This document shows positions 8,510-16,813 of a stretch of DNA of 64,000 bases, piece by piece (position 1 is the stretch's first letter; each line of letters begins with the position of its first letter). Made by a program: the position numbers and the translations under genes. The notes beneath the pieces are model-generated. The model worked only from the letters and a program-made list of their open reading frames with translations, was not told where the DNA came from and ran no database searches. The DNA is taken from the NCBI RefSeq assembly GCF_003853415.1, contig NZ_QTPP01000002.1:62001-126000 (forward strand). The letters are read 5' to 3'. This DNA comes from Burkholderia sp. Bp9142 (GTDB lineage Bacteria; Pseudomonadota; Gammaproteobacteria; Burkholderiales; Burkholderiaceae).

Positions 8510-8525
8510 GTTTATGCGCATAAAC
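8510..8525. other. parS: Candidate chromosome-2 parS centromere site
   Basis: GTTTATGCGCATAAAC is a perfect 16-bp palindrome in non-coding DNA. Secondary replicons of B. cenocepacia are reported to use replicon-specific 16-bp palindromes as ParB-binding centromeres. I recall the chromosome-2 version as this very sequence, but cannot verify it here. If correct, it identifies the replicon as chromosome 2 and implies that the window lies in the origin-proximal part. No parAB or replication genes are in view. Confidence 0.6.
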
Positions 8526-8563
8526 GTTTTCATCATCCGGTCGGCCAGTCGGCTATGGGCGTA

Positions 8564-8623
8564 CAACAAGGTCTGCGGGAACGTAAGGCCTGCCGTTCGA
8601 ATGCAACAAAGTCTGCGGCAACG
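8564..8623. repeat. Two 20-bp direct repeats at 40-bp spacing
   Basis: CAACAAGGTCTGCGGGAACG (8564-8583) and CAACAAAGTCTGCGGCAACG (8604-8623) match at 18 of 20 positions, start exactly 40 bases apart and lie about 40 bases from the palindrome at 8510. Their function is unknown. Confidence 0.6.
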
Positions 8624-8892
8624 GGATAAAACATGCTGCGTCGCGGCAATATTTGTGGACTAGGCGCTCTGCAAATCCAGACGTCCCCCCGCTACCATCG
8701 TCACGGGACAAAAGGCAAAAGTCTCACGGAGATTGCCGCTGAGTACTCACACTAGGATAGTTATGAAAACGGCTTGAGTTCGATGTCCCGAATGGATCTG
8801 CCGATCTACAACTTGTCCCGTGGGCGGACGCCGGGCGGCAGCAACAGAATTCGACCGCAGGGGCCGTGCAACCGACATGTCCATCGCGCAAA

Positions 8893-9501
8893 TTAGCAGT
8901 AGCCGACTCGATAAACGCGTCCCGTCTCCGGGCCCTCAACGCTACGCACGTACGCAAGTCCAACGCGGGCTGAACTGACGGGCTCGAAACCGGGGAAGGC
9001 TGCGCTGAACAGTTCAACCGACTCTTCGAGCATGGTCGGGCTGACCAGATTGATCCGCATCCCGCGCTTTAGGTCGACGGCCGCACCTCGTACAAAACCC
9101 TCCAGTGCGAGGTTGACACACGAGGCGTTCGATCCATCGCGAACCGGCTCGTGAGCCGAGATACCGCTCGTCAGCGTGAACGACCCACCGTCGTTCAACC
9201 ATGACTGGCCAACGAGCACGGTATTGACCTGGCCCATGAGCTTGTCGTGAAGGCCGATCAAGAAATTTTCGGACGTCATCTGTTCAAAGGGCCCGAAATG
9301 CACGGCACCCATCGATACGATGAGATGATCGACCTTGCCGATCGACTCAAAGAGACGCTGAATGTCCTTCGGATCGGTGACGTTCACCCGCCTGTCGCCT
9401 CTCGTTGCCCCGACTTCGATAATCTCATGCCGAGGCCGTAGCGCAGCGACCGCGGCTTTTCCGATAGTTCCTGTCGCGCCTATTACGACGATCTTGCTCA
9501 T
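8893..9501 (-). CDS. Atypical short-chain dehydrogenase/reductase
   Basis: A 202-residue Rossmann protein. The N-terminal GATGTIG motif binds NAD(P), and a serine strand is present (LTSGISAHEP). The catalytic YxxxK is missing: the equivalent region reads SCVNLALEGFVRG. It thus belongs to the small SDR subgroup that lacks the canonical Tyr-Lys pair, whose reactions are largely undefined. The start at 9501 lies 39 codons inside a longer frame. It is downstream of the GntR gene on the same strand, separated by about 130 bases, and probably belongs to the same regulon as the divergent catabolic operon. Confidence 0.8.
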   Translation of the reverse strand: MSKIVVIGATGTIGKAAVAALRPRHEIIEVGATRGDRRVNVTDPKDIQRLFESIGKVDHLIVSMGAVHFGPFEQMTSENFLIGLHDKLMGQVNTVLVGQSWLNDGGSFTLTSGISAHEPVRDGSNASCVNLALEGFVRGAAVDLKRGMRINLVSPTMLEESVELFSAAFPGFEPVSSARVGLAYVRSVEGPETGRVYRVGYC

Positions 9502-9630
9502 TTCAAACTCATAAATTAGTAACGCTAAAGAATATAAACGCCGCCTGTTAACGATGGTGCAATCATTATCGGCTGAACGGTAGCGGGTGGGCTGTGCTCG
9601 ACGCTTGCTCCATTGCGCCAATGATGCGCG

Positions 9631-10341
9631 TCAGCCCGCACTCATCTGTTCGCGGCGTTCCGAGATGATCTTCTCGTAATCGATCTCAAGGCTCTGCTTG
9701 TTTATGTGCTCTGTCCATACGCGTTCGAGCTCGGCCAGGTCGCCTTTCTCGACTGCGTCATAAACCTCACGGTGCTCATCAACTGTCTTGCGCAGGTCAG
9801 CCATGCCGGTCGTCAATCCAAGAATGATGACCAACTGTCGTGCGGTACCTTCCCAGAGATGTCGGACCGCCTCATTGCCAGCGATGTCCACAATTTCCCT
9901 GTGAAAGGCGACGTCCGCCAGTGCGAGCTCATAGTAGTCCTGGCGCGTCACCATCAACTCGATGACGTCAATGCGATGTCGAAGGCGCTTTAGAAACTCC
10001 GGTGACTTTTGTTTTCCCCCTTCGACCATCCGGCGCAGCGCAACCAGTTCAAGCGCAATGCGTGCTTCGAGTAGATCCCTGACTCGTTCCCGCGTAACAG
10101 GTGTCAGCCGGATGCCTTTGTTGGGAATGCTGCTTACGATGCCCTGCATCTCAAGCATCCGTAGCGCTTCCCGCACGGGTACGCGACTCACCCCGAGCTT
10201 TTCGGCGATCTGGGACTCGATAATTCGATCACCCGGCAAGATCAGCCCTCGCGCTGCCCCGGCAACTATCGCGTCTACAGCCGCATCAACCATCGTGCGA
10301 GCCCGCACAGGCTCCCAGACCGGGGTTGCTCGATTATTCAT
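9631..10341 (-). CDS. GntR-family (FCD/FadR subfamily) transcriptional regulator
   Basis: A 236-residue regulator with an N-terminal winged helix (about 20-85, including IAEKLGVSRVPVREALRMLEMQGIV) and an all-helical FCD ligand domain. The latter has EARIALE, the acidic/His pattern ALADVAFHREIV, and DEHREVYDAVEKGD. FCD domains usually bind a metal and a carboxylate effector and release DNA when the pathway substrate appears. The ATG at 10341 has a GAGAGA ribosome site. The gene diverges from the eight-gene catabolic operon, with a duplicated element between them, so it is the probable local regulator. Confidence 0.9.
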   Translation of the reverse strand: MNNRATPVWEPVRARTMVDAAVDAIVAGAARGLILPGDRIIESQIAEKLGVSRVPVREALRMLEMQGIVSSIPNKGIRLTPVTRERVRDLLEARIALELVALRRMVEGGKQKSPEFLKRLRHRIDVIELMVTRQDYYELALADVAFHREIVDIAGNEAVRHLWEGTARQLVIILGLTTGMADLRKTVDEHREVYDAVEKGDLAELERVWTEHINKQSLEIDYEKIISERREQMSAG

Positions 10342-10401
10342 CGCTTCTCTCTCATTGCCACTTGGCACCGACTCCGACGCGGATCAGCATAGTCCAGATT
10401 C

Positions 10402-10424
10402 TCACGATTGTATACATGGATGCA
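10402..10424. promoter_or_regulatory. Operator-like element, copy 1 (gntR side)
   Basis: A 23-bp element, TCACGATTGTATACA followed by TGGATGCA, matching copy 2 at 21 of 23 positions in the same orientation. It contains the palindromic core TGTATACA typical of FCD-type GntR operators and sits about 60 bases upstream of the regulator start, so it is a likely autoregulatory site. Confidence 0.65.
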
Positions 10425-10542
10425 ATCGTGCAATGCGGGCGGCTGTTAAGCATGTGCTTGCAACACGCGCCTCTTCTACGTGGACTCCGGTGTTTACCCG
10501 TGAACCGCGCGTTAACCACTACGGTGATTTTTCGCCCGCCGC

Positions 10543-10574
10543 TTGACACGTGTATTCTGTCACGATTGTATACA
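10543..10574 (+). promoter_or_regulatory. Promoter of the catabolic operon
   Basis: A perfect -35 hexamer TTGACA (10543-10548) is followed by -10-like TGTATA (10567-10572, 18-base spacer). The -10 region lies inside operator copy 2, so bound regulator would block polymerase directly. Confidence 0.55.
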
Positions 10575-10582
10575 CGTATGCA
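10560..10582. promoter_or_regulatory. Operator-like element, copy 2 (operon side)
   Basis: TCACGATTGTATACA followed by CGTATGCA, the second copy of the 23-bp element, 158 bases from copy 1. It overlaps the -10 region of the operon promoter about 100 bases before the first gene. The arrangement suggests coordinated repression of both divergent units by the GntR protein. Confidence 0.65.
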
Positions 10583-10685
10583 TTGTTGATTGAATGCAGC
10601 AGGAAGCCGGGTGATGCAAGCGCCCCGGCGCATTGCAACAAGGGTCTCTTTGACCTTTAACAGCCAGCGAAGCGAGGAAACGGCT

Positions 10686-11474
10686 ATGGCAGTCGAACTT
10701 GTTGTGAAAAATGAAGGTGCGTCCACCGCGAACATCAGCGTCGATACAGCGGAAATCTGGCAGGCGCGAGTCGATCTTGCCGCGGCACTGCAGATCAGCG
10801 GTTTTCACGGATATGGCGAGGGAATCGACAATCACTTTTCCGCAGTGGTGCCGGGCCGTTCGGACCTCTTTCTGATCAACCCCTACGGATTCGCGTTTCG
10901 GGAAGTGACGGCGTCGTCGATCGCGGTATGCGACTTCAATGGCCACGTCTTTGCGGGGGCAGCGCGTCCGGAGGCGACGGCTTTCTGGATTCACGCGCGC
11001 ATTCACATGCTGCGCCCTGACATCAAGGCGTTGTTCCACACGCACATGCCGTACGCAACCAGCCTTTGCATGATCGATGCGGATCCGTTCGACTGGTCTT
11101 TGCAGACTTCGATGAAGTTCTACGACCGTATTGCAATCGACCGTGATTACAACGGCTTCGCCCTGAGCGAGGACGAGGGCGACCGGATCGCTAAAGCGAT
11201 GGGGACGAAGGCGATCGCTTTCATGCAAAACCACGGCGTGACCGTTGGCGCGCCGACCATCGCGGAAGCCTGGGACGACCTCTACTACCTCGAACGGGCC
11301 GCCGAGACGCAGGTGAAAGCGATGAGCACCGGGCGCAAGACCGTACCGGTTGACTTGGACATCGTCCGGAAGGTTGCAGAGGCCGAACGTGCGTGCGCGC
11401 ACGATACAGCGCGGCTTCACTTCGCAAGTGTGAAGAGATTCCTGGACAAGCAGAAATCAGACTACGCGAGTTGA
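10686..11474 (+). CDS. Class II aldolase/adducin family protein
   Basis: A 262-residue cytoplasmic protein of the zinc-dependent class II aldolase (araD/fucA) superfamily. Metal-ligand histidines are recognisable in LFHTHMPYATSL and MQNHGVTVGA, and the N-terminal GIDNHFSAVVPGR block is typical. Members cleave or epimerise phosphosugars, or act as decarboxylases or lyases on small hydroxy-acids, so the reaction is open. The ATG at 10686 follows GAGGA. It is the first gene of the operon and is only 17 bases before the FAD oxidoreductase. Codon use is less GC-biased than in the genes left of 8400. Confidence 0.85.
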   Translation: MAVELVVKNEGASTANISVDTAEIWQARVDLAAALQISGFHGYGEGIDNHFSAVVPGRSDLFLINPYGFAFREVTASSIAVCDFNGHVFAGAARPEATAFWIHARIHMLRPDIKALFHTHMPYATSLCMIDADPFDWSLQTSMKFYDRIAIDRDYNGFALSEDEGDRIAKAMGTKAIAFMQNHGVTVGAPTIAEAWDDLYYLERAAETQVKAMSTGRKTVPVDLDIVRKVAEAERACAHDTARLHFASVKRFLDKQKSDYAS

Positions 11475-11491
11475 TATCAAGGGGATCAATC

Positions 11492-12838
11492 GTGGTTGCT
11501 CGAACATTGAACAAGCGCATCGCAGTCGAACCTCCGAAGCCGGAAGCAACGCCGTCGGGCTGGTACCTGACCTCCGGCCCAGACCTTCCCCTGAATGCGC
11601 AGAAGGGTGACGTCAGTTGTGACGTTCTGGTGATCGGCGCGGGCTGGATGGGCCTCCACGCTGCCCGTCGTTATGCTGAAATCCGGCCACAGGCGAAGGT
11701 GGTGCTCGTCGATGCGGGACGAATCGGGAACAATGCATCCGGCCGCTGTATGGGCTTTGCGATCAACCTTTCGCACAACCCGCGCAAGCGTGATTTCCTC
11801 GAGGACGAGCAGGGCAATCGGGACGAATTTCACGTCAATTCGGAAGGCACCGAGTATCTGAGAACAGCCGTCGAAGAACTCGGTGTTGACTGTGACTGGG
11901 ACCCGCAAGGCAAATATCATGCAGCCGCCACAGAAAGTGGCGTCGCCGACCTTGTTGCCTTCGCGAAGGCGCTCGACAGCCTCAAAGAGCCGTACAGCTG
12001 GGTAAGCCGCGAGGAGATGCAGGCGCTTACCGGAAGCAAGCATTACATTCGTGCGATTCATCAGCCGGGCACCGTGCTCCTTCACCCGGCCAAATATCTC
12101 AAGAACATGACTCGCAAGCTGCCGGCAAACGTCACGGTGTATGAAAACACGCCGGTCACATCGGCTGTGTTTGGTCAGTCAAGCCATACATTCGAAACGC
12201 CGAATGGCACCATCAAGGCTCGGCAGGTGATCCTTTGTACTGCTGCTCATTTGCAGAACTTCGGCTTCTATCCGAACACGGCAATCCCTGTCTACACCTA
12301 CGCGAGCATGACGCGGCCGCTCACGGCGAGTGAACTCGAGCAAGTGGGAAACCAGCGGACTTACGGACTGATTCCCGCGAATAGCTTCGGCACCACAGTA
12401 CGCCGCACTTTCGACAATCGTCTCTTTTTGCGCAACGTCTACAACTATGCAGACCACTTCACCGCGACGCTGGACAAGGTGATGAGTGCGCGAGAGCAGC
12501 AGCAGGTTTCCTTCAGACGCCGCTGGCCTGAACTGTCAAAGATGGGCTTTGAGGCGAGCTGGGGAGGCATGTTCACCCTGTCGCAGAACGGGGGAATGGT
12601 GTGGGGCGAGCTCGCGCCGAATGTGTACGGAGCGGCCTATTGCAACGGCACGGGCGTCGCACGCGGGACCGCCTTCGGAAAGGCCGTAGCGGAGCTCGCT
12701 GCAGGCGAAAGCAGCCGGTCGATTGAAATCTTGAGAAGGAAGGCGCCGCCGCGTCGGGCATACCCCGAGTTCATCACCTCGACAGGCGTCAATGTCGTGA
12801 CGGGATGGCGGTTCAGGAAAGCAGGCATCGAAGTTTAA
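11492..12838 (+). CDS. FAD-dependent amine/D-amino-acid-type oxidoreductase (DadA/DAO family)
   Basis: A 448-residue flavoprotein with the FAD Rossmann motif at residues 49-54 (VIGAGWMGLHAARR), an ASGRCMGF segment after it, and a C-terminal YCNGTGVARGTAFG block that closes the FAD site. The layout is that of DAO-superfamily enzymes (sarcosine or dimethylglycine oxidase-like, gamma-glutamylputrescine oxidase-like), which oxidise C-N bonds. The start is a GTG with AAGGGGA six bases upstream. The frame continues 33 codons upstream into the aldolase gene without a ribosome site. Together with the betaine-type importer and aldehyde dehydrogenase it suggests oxidative N-dealkylation or deamination of an imported amine. 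Confidence 0.88.
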   Translation: MVARTLNKRIAVEPPKPEATPSGWYLTSGPDLPLNAQKGDVSCDVLVIGAGWMGLHAARRYAEIRPQAKVVLVDAGRIGNNASGRCMGFAINLSHNPRKRDFLEDEQGNRDEFHVNSEGTEYLRTAVEELGVDCDWDPQGKYHAAATESGVADLVAFAKALDSLKEPYSWVSREEMQALTGSKHYIRAIHQPGTVLLHPAKYLKNMTRKLPANVTVYENTPVTSAVFGQSSHTFETPNGTIKARQVILCTAAHLQNFGFYPNTAIPVYTYASMTRPLTASELEQVGNQRTYGLIPANSFGTTVRRTFDNRLFLRNVYNYADHFTATLDKVMSAREQQQVSFRRRWPELSKMGFEASWGGMFTLSQNGGMVWGELAPNVYGAAYCNGTGVARGTAFGKAVAELAAGESSRSIEILRRKAPPRRAYPEFITSTGVNVVTGWRFRKAGIEV

Positions 12839-12859
12839 ATTCATCAAGTGAGGTCTTAA

Positions 12860-13735
12860 ATGGCAAAGCTGCTGGCAGGTATCAATCTCGCAATGCAAAC
12901 CCCGTTCAACGCGGACGGTTCGATCAACTTCAATAGCTTCGAAGCGCTCATCGACCAATACATCGACGCCGGCGTTCACGGACTCGTGCTCGGCGCAGGG
13001 ACCGGTCAACACCCGTATCTCACCGAGGCCGAGTGCAACAAGCTGTACGAAGTCGGTGTCAAGCGTATCAACGGTCGTTGCAACATCATCTGCCAGACGT
13101 CGGCCCTGATCGTGGATGAAGTGATCCGTCGGTCGAAGCACGCTGAGGCCATTGGAGCAGACGCGATCATGGTGCTTCCGCCGTACTTCGAAGGCCCCGC
13201 TGATGATGACGGCCTGCTTGCGTTCTACGAGGACGTTGACTCTGCGATCAAGGTCGATATCGTTGGCTACAACATCCCGCAGTCGACCGGAATCTCGGTT
13301 TCGACCTCGCTACTCAAGCGTCTGGCTCAGCTGCCGAATTTCAAGTACATCAAGGATAGTGGCGGCGATCTGGTCACGCACCAGGAATACCTCCAGACCA
13401 ACGTCAACGTTCTGAACGGTGCAGACCCGATCGCGCCGTATGCATTCATGGCTGGGGCCGTGGGCACCATCTGGGGCGCGGCCAACTTCATGCCGAAGGA
13501 AGCGGTGGCGCTGTACAACCTGGTTCAGGAACAGAAGATCACCGAAGCGCTGCAGCTCTGGAAGAAGATGCTGCCCTCCATCCTCTACGTCTGGCGCAAC
13601 AACTACCTTCCTTCCGTCGTGCATGCGGCGCACCTGCGCGGCTTCGGTACAGGCAATGTGCGTCGCCCGCTGCGTAAGCTGAACGCCGAGGAAGAAAAGG
13701 CGCTGAAGGAGGCGCTCGCACCGCTGCTCGGTTGA
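12860..13735 (+). CDS. DapA-superfamily (dihydrodipicolinate synthase-like) lyase
   Basis: A 291-residue TIM-barrel class I aldolase. The Schiff-base lysine is K165 (YIKDSGGD) and the partner tyrosine is Y137 (YNIPQSTG), the same spacing as in E. coli DapA. Two DapA hallmarks are absent: the GTTGE loop reads GAGTGQ, and the carboxylate-binding arginine after the tyrosine (YNVPSRTG) is serine. It is therefore not a lysine-biosynthesis enzyme but a catabolic lyase or deaminase/dehydratase acting on another keto acid. Pyrroline-hydroxycarboxylate deaminase of hydroxyproline degradation is one known comparator. GTGAGG gives a good ribosome site. Confidence 0.87.
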   Translation: MAKLLAGINLAMQTPFNADGSINFNSFEALIDQYIDAGVHGLVLGAGTGQHPYLTEAECNKLYEVGVKRINGRCNIICQTSALIVDEVIRRSKHAEAIGADAIMVLPPYFEGPADDDGLLAFYEDVDSAIKVDIVGYNIPQSTGISVSTSLLKRLAQLPNFKYIKDSGGDLVTHQEYLQTNVNVLNGADPIAPYAFMAGAVGTIWGAANFMPKEAVALYNLVQEQKITEALQLWKKMLPSILYVWRNNYLPSVVHAAHLRGFGTGNVRRPLRKLNAEEEKALKEALAPLLG

Positions 13736-13815
13736 TCGGCGGCGATATCTTCTGACAGTCGGCCGCATTCGCCACCAAACCAAGGTCATTAACCCGCGTT
13801 ACAGAAGGACAAATC

Positions 13816-14667
13816 ATGCGCAAGCTATGGAATCTGTTATTCGCCGTCGCGTTGATGTTCAGTTTTACCGCATATGTGAATGCGGCCGAAACAAAGGAAC
13901 TCAAGATCGGCACGCTCGGCTGGGAAGATGTTGGAACGATCTCCTTGATTGGCAAGCGCTTCCTCGAGAAGGAGGGCTATTCCGTCAAGGTTACGACGTT
14001 CGCTGACTGGGGCGTCGCATTCGCCGCACTCACACGCGGTGACGTGGACGTGATGATCTCCCATATCAACTACGTCACGGCGGACTACTGGGCGAAGAAC
14101 AAGGATCGCCTGGAGAAGCTTGCTCCGGTATCGCACGGCAACATTCAGGGCATCGTGGTGCCCAACTATGTGAACATCAAGTCGATCGATCAGCTGAATT
14201 CGATCAAGGATCAGATGGGCGGGAAGATTATTGGCATTGAGCCGGGCTCCGGTGCCATGCGCGAAGCGCATCAGGCGGTGACCCAGTACGGTCTGCAGTA
14301 CAACCTTGTCGACGGGAGCACCGCAGCGATGACCGCCGAGTTGCAGTCATCCGTCGAGCGCAAACAGCCGATCGCCGTGATCCTCTGGGACCCGTCGTGG
14401 CAGTTCAAGAAGTTTCCCGTGAAAATGCTCGAAGATCCGAAGCATGTTTTCGCACCGACGCAGACCTACTACTGGATCGCCAAAAAGGGCTTCGCTGCAG
14501 CCAACCCTCATGCCCGTGAAGTCCTGGCGAGTATGTTCGTGCCGATCGAAGACGTCGGAACGATGACTGTCCGGATGAAAGACGGTTTGACCATGGATCA
14601 GGCTGTCAACGAATGGTGGCAGCAGCATCAGGTGCTGGTCAACAAGTGGTCCGTGATGTCGAAGTAA
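13816..14667 (+). CDS. ABC transporter substrate-binding protein, quaternary ammonium type (OpuAC/ProX)
   Basis: A 283-residue periplasmic protein with a signal peptide (about residues 1-23, cleaved after YVNA). The mature part follows the OpuAC pattern: [29 protein letters not shown], and ILWDPSWQF. The tryptophans in these segments correspond to positions that build the aromatic cage around trimethylammonium groups in ProX/OpuAC, which points to a betaine-like ligand. AGAAGGA precedes the ATG. It is followed by its own ATPase and two permeases. A diffusing binding protein encoded apart from the permeases is the usual Gram-negative form. Confidence 0.88.
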   Translation: MRKLWNLLFAVALMFSFTAYVNAAETKELKIGTLGWEDVGTISLIGKRFLEKEGYSVKVTTFADWGVAFAALTRGDVDVMISHINYVTADYWAKNKDRLEKLAPVSHGNIQGIVVPNYVNIKSIDQLNSIKDQMGGKIIGIEPGSGAMREAHQAVTQYGLQYNLVDGSTAAMTAELQSSVERKQPIAVILWDPSWQFKKFPVKMLEDPKHVFAPTQTYYWIAKKGFAAANPHAREVLASMFVPIEDVGTMTVRMKDGLTMDQAVNEWWQQHQVLVNKWSVMSK

Positions 14668-14759
14668 ACGCAAGAGGAAGGGGCCGGCGGCCGGTTGATG
14701 TCCGAGAACTGCCTCCGGCAATTGGCACCCCACGAGAGCCTTTCACTTCGGATGGAAGT

Positions 14760-15860
14760 ATGAACATGATGAACGACATTGCCCACGGGAAGCAGTCGGC
14801 GATCGTGGAGTGCCGCGGTGTATGGAAGATTTTCGGCAACGAAAGTCCGTCGGCCATGGAAGCCGCAAAGAGTGGTCGCTTCGGAAAGGACGAACTGCTT
14901 AAACGGCACGGTTGCATTGCCGCCGTTGCCGATGTGACATTCTCGGTGGCTGAAGGCGAGACATTTTGCATTATCGGTCTGTCCGGCAGTGGCAAGTCAA
15001 CCCTTATCCGTCACTTCAACCGGCTCATCGACCCGACCAGTGGCGAGGTGATCGTACGGGGCAAGAACATCTGCAAGCTCCCATACCCGGAACTGCGCAA
15101 GCTGCGCTCTTCATGTATCGGTATGGTATTCCAGCAAGTGGCGTTACTGCCGTACCGCACCGTGCTCCAGAACGTGATGCTTCCGCTCGAAGTGCAGGGG
15201 TTGTCGGCGTCCGAATGTCGGCAGAAAAGTCAGGCGGCGCTCGCCACCGTCGGGCTCGGCAGCTGGGCAGATCGCTATCCGAGAGAGCTGTCGGGGGGCA
15301 TGCAGCAACGCGTCGGCATCGCACGCGCGCTCGCGGCCAATCCGGAACTGTTGCTGATGGACGAGCCGTTCAGCGCGCTTGATCCACTGATCCGCAAGCA
15401 GCTCCAGATCGAATTCAAGCAGCTATCCACGAAGCTCAAGAAAACGACGATCTTCATCACGCACGATATAGAAGAGGCCATCCGCATCGGCGATCGCATT
15501 GCGATCATGCGCGAAGGAAAGATCGTTCAGATTGGTACGCCAGAAGAGATCGCGCTAAGCCCGGTGGATGACTACGTCACCAGTTTCATGGAAGGGAGCT
15601 CGCGCCTCAAGCTGGTCAAGGCAAACTCGGTAATGCAACCGCTCGCTGCGGGGCGGCAGCCGGCTGAATCGCAGGCGAGCGTGGATATCAACGCCGACCT
15701 GGAAGAGATGATCGACCTGTCGCTCGCGAAGGGTAGCGAGAGCCTGACAGTCACCCAGCATGGATGCGTGGTCGGTACGGTCAGCCGGGAGGCAATCCTG
15801 AAAGCCGTACGCGGCATCGATGTGCGAACCGAGCGCTCGGGCGCCCTTGCAACCAATTGA
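14760..15860 (+). CDS. ABC transporter ATP-binding protein, glycine betaine/proline type
   Basis: A 366-residue ATPase of the ProV/OpuAA group. It has the diagnostic N-terminal extension [12 protein letters not shown], Walker [10 protein letters not shown], signature [16 protein letters not shown], Walker [13 protein letters not shown] and switch [10 protein letters not shown]. About 90 residues follow, including [17 protein letters not shown], which reads like the remnant of a regulatory CBS domain. ATG at 14760 and 14766 are both possible; GGA and GGAAG lie upstream of each. Its stop overlaps the ATG that could start the first permease (TGATG), indicating translational coupling. Confidence 0.92.
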   Translation: MNMMNDIAHGKQSAIVECRGVWKIFGNESPSAMEAAKSGRFGKDELLKRHGCIAAVADVTFSVAEGETFCIIGLSGSGKSTLIRHFNRLIDPTSGEVIVRGKNICKLPYPELRKLRSSCIGMVFQQVALLPYRTVLQNVMLPLEVQGLSASECRQKSQAALATVGLGSWADRYPRELSGGMQQRVGIARALAANPELLLMDEPFSALDPLIRKQLQIEFKQLSTKLKKTTIFITHDIEEAIRIGDRIAIMREGKIVQIGTPEEIALSPVDDYVTSFMEGSSRLKLVKANSVMQPLAAGRQPAESQASVDINADLEEMIDLSLAKGSESLTVTQHGCVVGTVSREAILKAVRGIDVRTERSGALATN

Positions 15861-15874
15861 TGGATGGTGATGCG

Positions 15875-16813
15875 ATGGCAAGCATGACAGAAGTCTTTGA
15901 TGGGGCTGTCGATAACAGCCTCGGGTGGCTGACCGATCACGCCACGAACGTTTTCAACGGCCTGAGTTACGTTCTCAACGCGGCGTTCAACGGTATCAAT
16001 GGATCCCTGACGTTTGTGCCATGGTGGGTCGTGGCTCTGGTCGCGGCAGTTTGCGGTTGGCGATTCGTCGGTCGCACGTTTGCCATCACGGCATTGATCG
16101 GGTTGTGGCTATGTCAGGCAATGGGGTTGTGGGCTGAAACCATGAGCACGCTGACACTCGTGTTCAGTTCAACGCTGCTTGCACTCGCGTTCGCGATCCC
16201 TGCGGGCGTCCTGCTGGGTCTCACCTCACGGTCCATCAAGGGCGTTGAGGTCTTTCTCGACTTTCTCCAGACAATGCCGCCGTATATCTACCTGCTTCCG
16301 GGTATCGCCTTGCTGGGTTACGGTCCGGCAACCGCAATGTGGGCCACATGGATCGTCGCGATTCCACCTGCAATGCGTCTTACGGCACATGGCGTACGTA
16401 TGACGCCGATCCAGTACAGGGAACTGGGAACGGCTGTGGGTATGAACGTATTCGATCACCTTTTCAAGATTCGTGTGCCATTCGCGCGCCCGTCGATCTT
16501 CGCAGGAATCAACCAGAGTCTGATGCTGAGCTTCGGTATGGTGGTCATCGCAGGCATCGCCGGTTCGGGCGGGCTGGGCCAGGCAATTTACGATGCGGTT
16601 CGCAAACTGGAAATCGACCATGCGGTGAACGCAGGGATCGCAATCGTTGTTGTCACCATCGTACTGGACCGTTTTTCGCAACGGCTCGGTCAGCGATACG
16701 GAGCGCGTGATGGAGTCACTGCACGTTTCACCCGGGGCGGTCGTCGCGCCCGTCCTGTCATACCTGAACGTTCACCATCACGACGCGTTCGTCGCGGTGG
16801 CCGCGTTCTTTAA
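15875..16813 (+). CDS. ABC transporter permease 1, ProW/OpuAB type
   Basis: A 312-residue inner-membrane permease with about six spans and the cytoplasmic coupling loop YRELGTAVGMNVFDHLFKIRVPFARPSIFAGINQ. ATG at 15875 has GGTGA upstream; an ATG at 15860 overlapping the ATPase stop is an alternative. The family-like sequence ends near VLDRFSQRLGQRYG. The last 30 residues (ARDGVTARFTRGGRRARP onward) are arginine-rich and are read from DNA that also encodes the start of permease 2 in another frame. This suggests that the original stop codon was lost. Confidence 0.88.
   Translation: MASMTEVFDGAVDNSLGWLTDHATNVFNGLSYVLNAAFNGINGSLTFVPWWVVALVAAVCGWRFVGRTFAITALIGLWLCQAMGLWAETMSTLTLVFSSTLLALAFAIPAGVLLGLTSRSIKGVEVFLDFLQTMPPYIYLLPGIALLGYGPATAMWATWIVAIPPAMRLTAHGVRMTPIQYRELGTAVGMNVFDHLFKIRVPFARPSIFAGINQSLMLSFGMVVIAGIAGSGGLGQAIYDAVRKLEIDHAVNAGIAIVVVTIVLDRFSQRLGQRYGARDGVTARFTRGGRRARPVIPERSPSRRVRRGGRVL

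Larger units (their letters stand above)
8369..8892. other. Gene-poor 0.5-kb region with palindrome and repeats
   Basis: AT-richer than the flanks. It holds the 16-bp palindrome at 8510-8525 and a pair of 20-bp direct repeats (8564-8623). A possible 63-codon rightward frame (8472-8663) has no ribosome site and no family resemblance. The region marks the change from core-like codon use on the left to the relaxed composition of the catabolic island on the right. Confidence 0.5.

Noticed and set aside
8472..8663. 63-codon rightward frame near the palindrome
   Set aside because: No ribosome site and no sensible protein; it spans the palindrome and both direct repeats, which look like non-coding elements.
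12860..13735. Annotation as DapA of lysine biosynthesis
   Set aside because: The GTTGE loop and the key arginine are missing, and the gene is in a catabolic operon.
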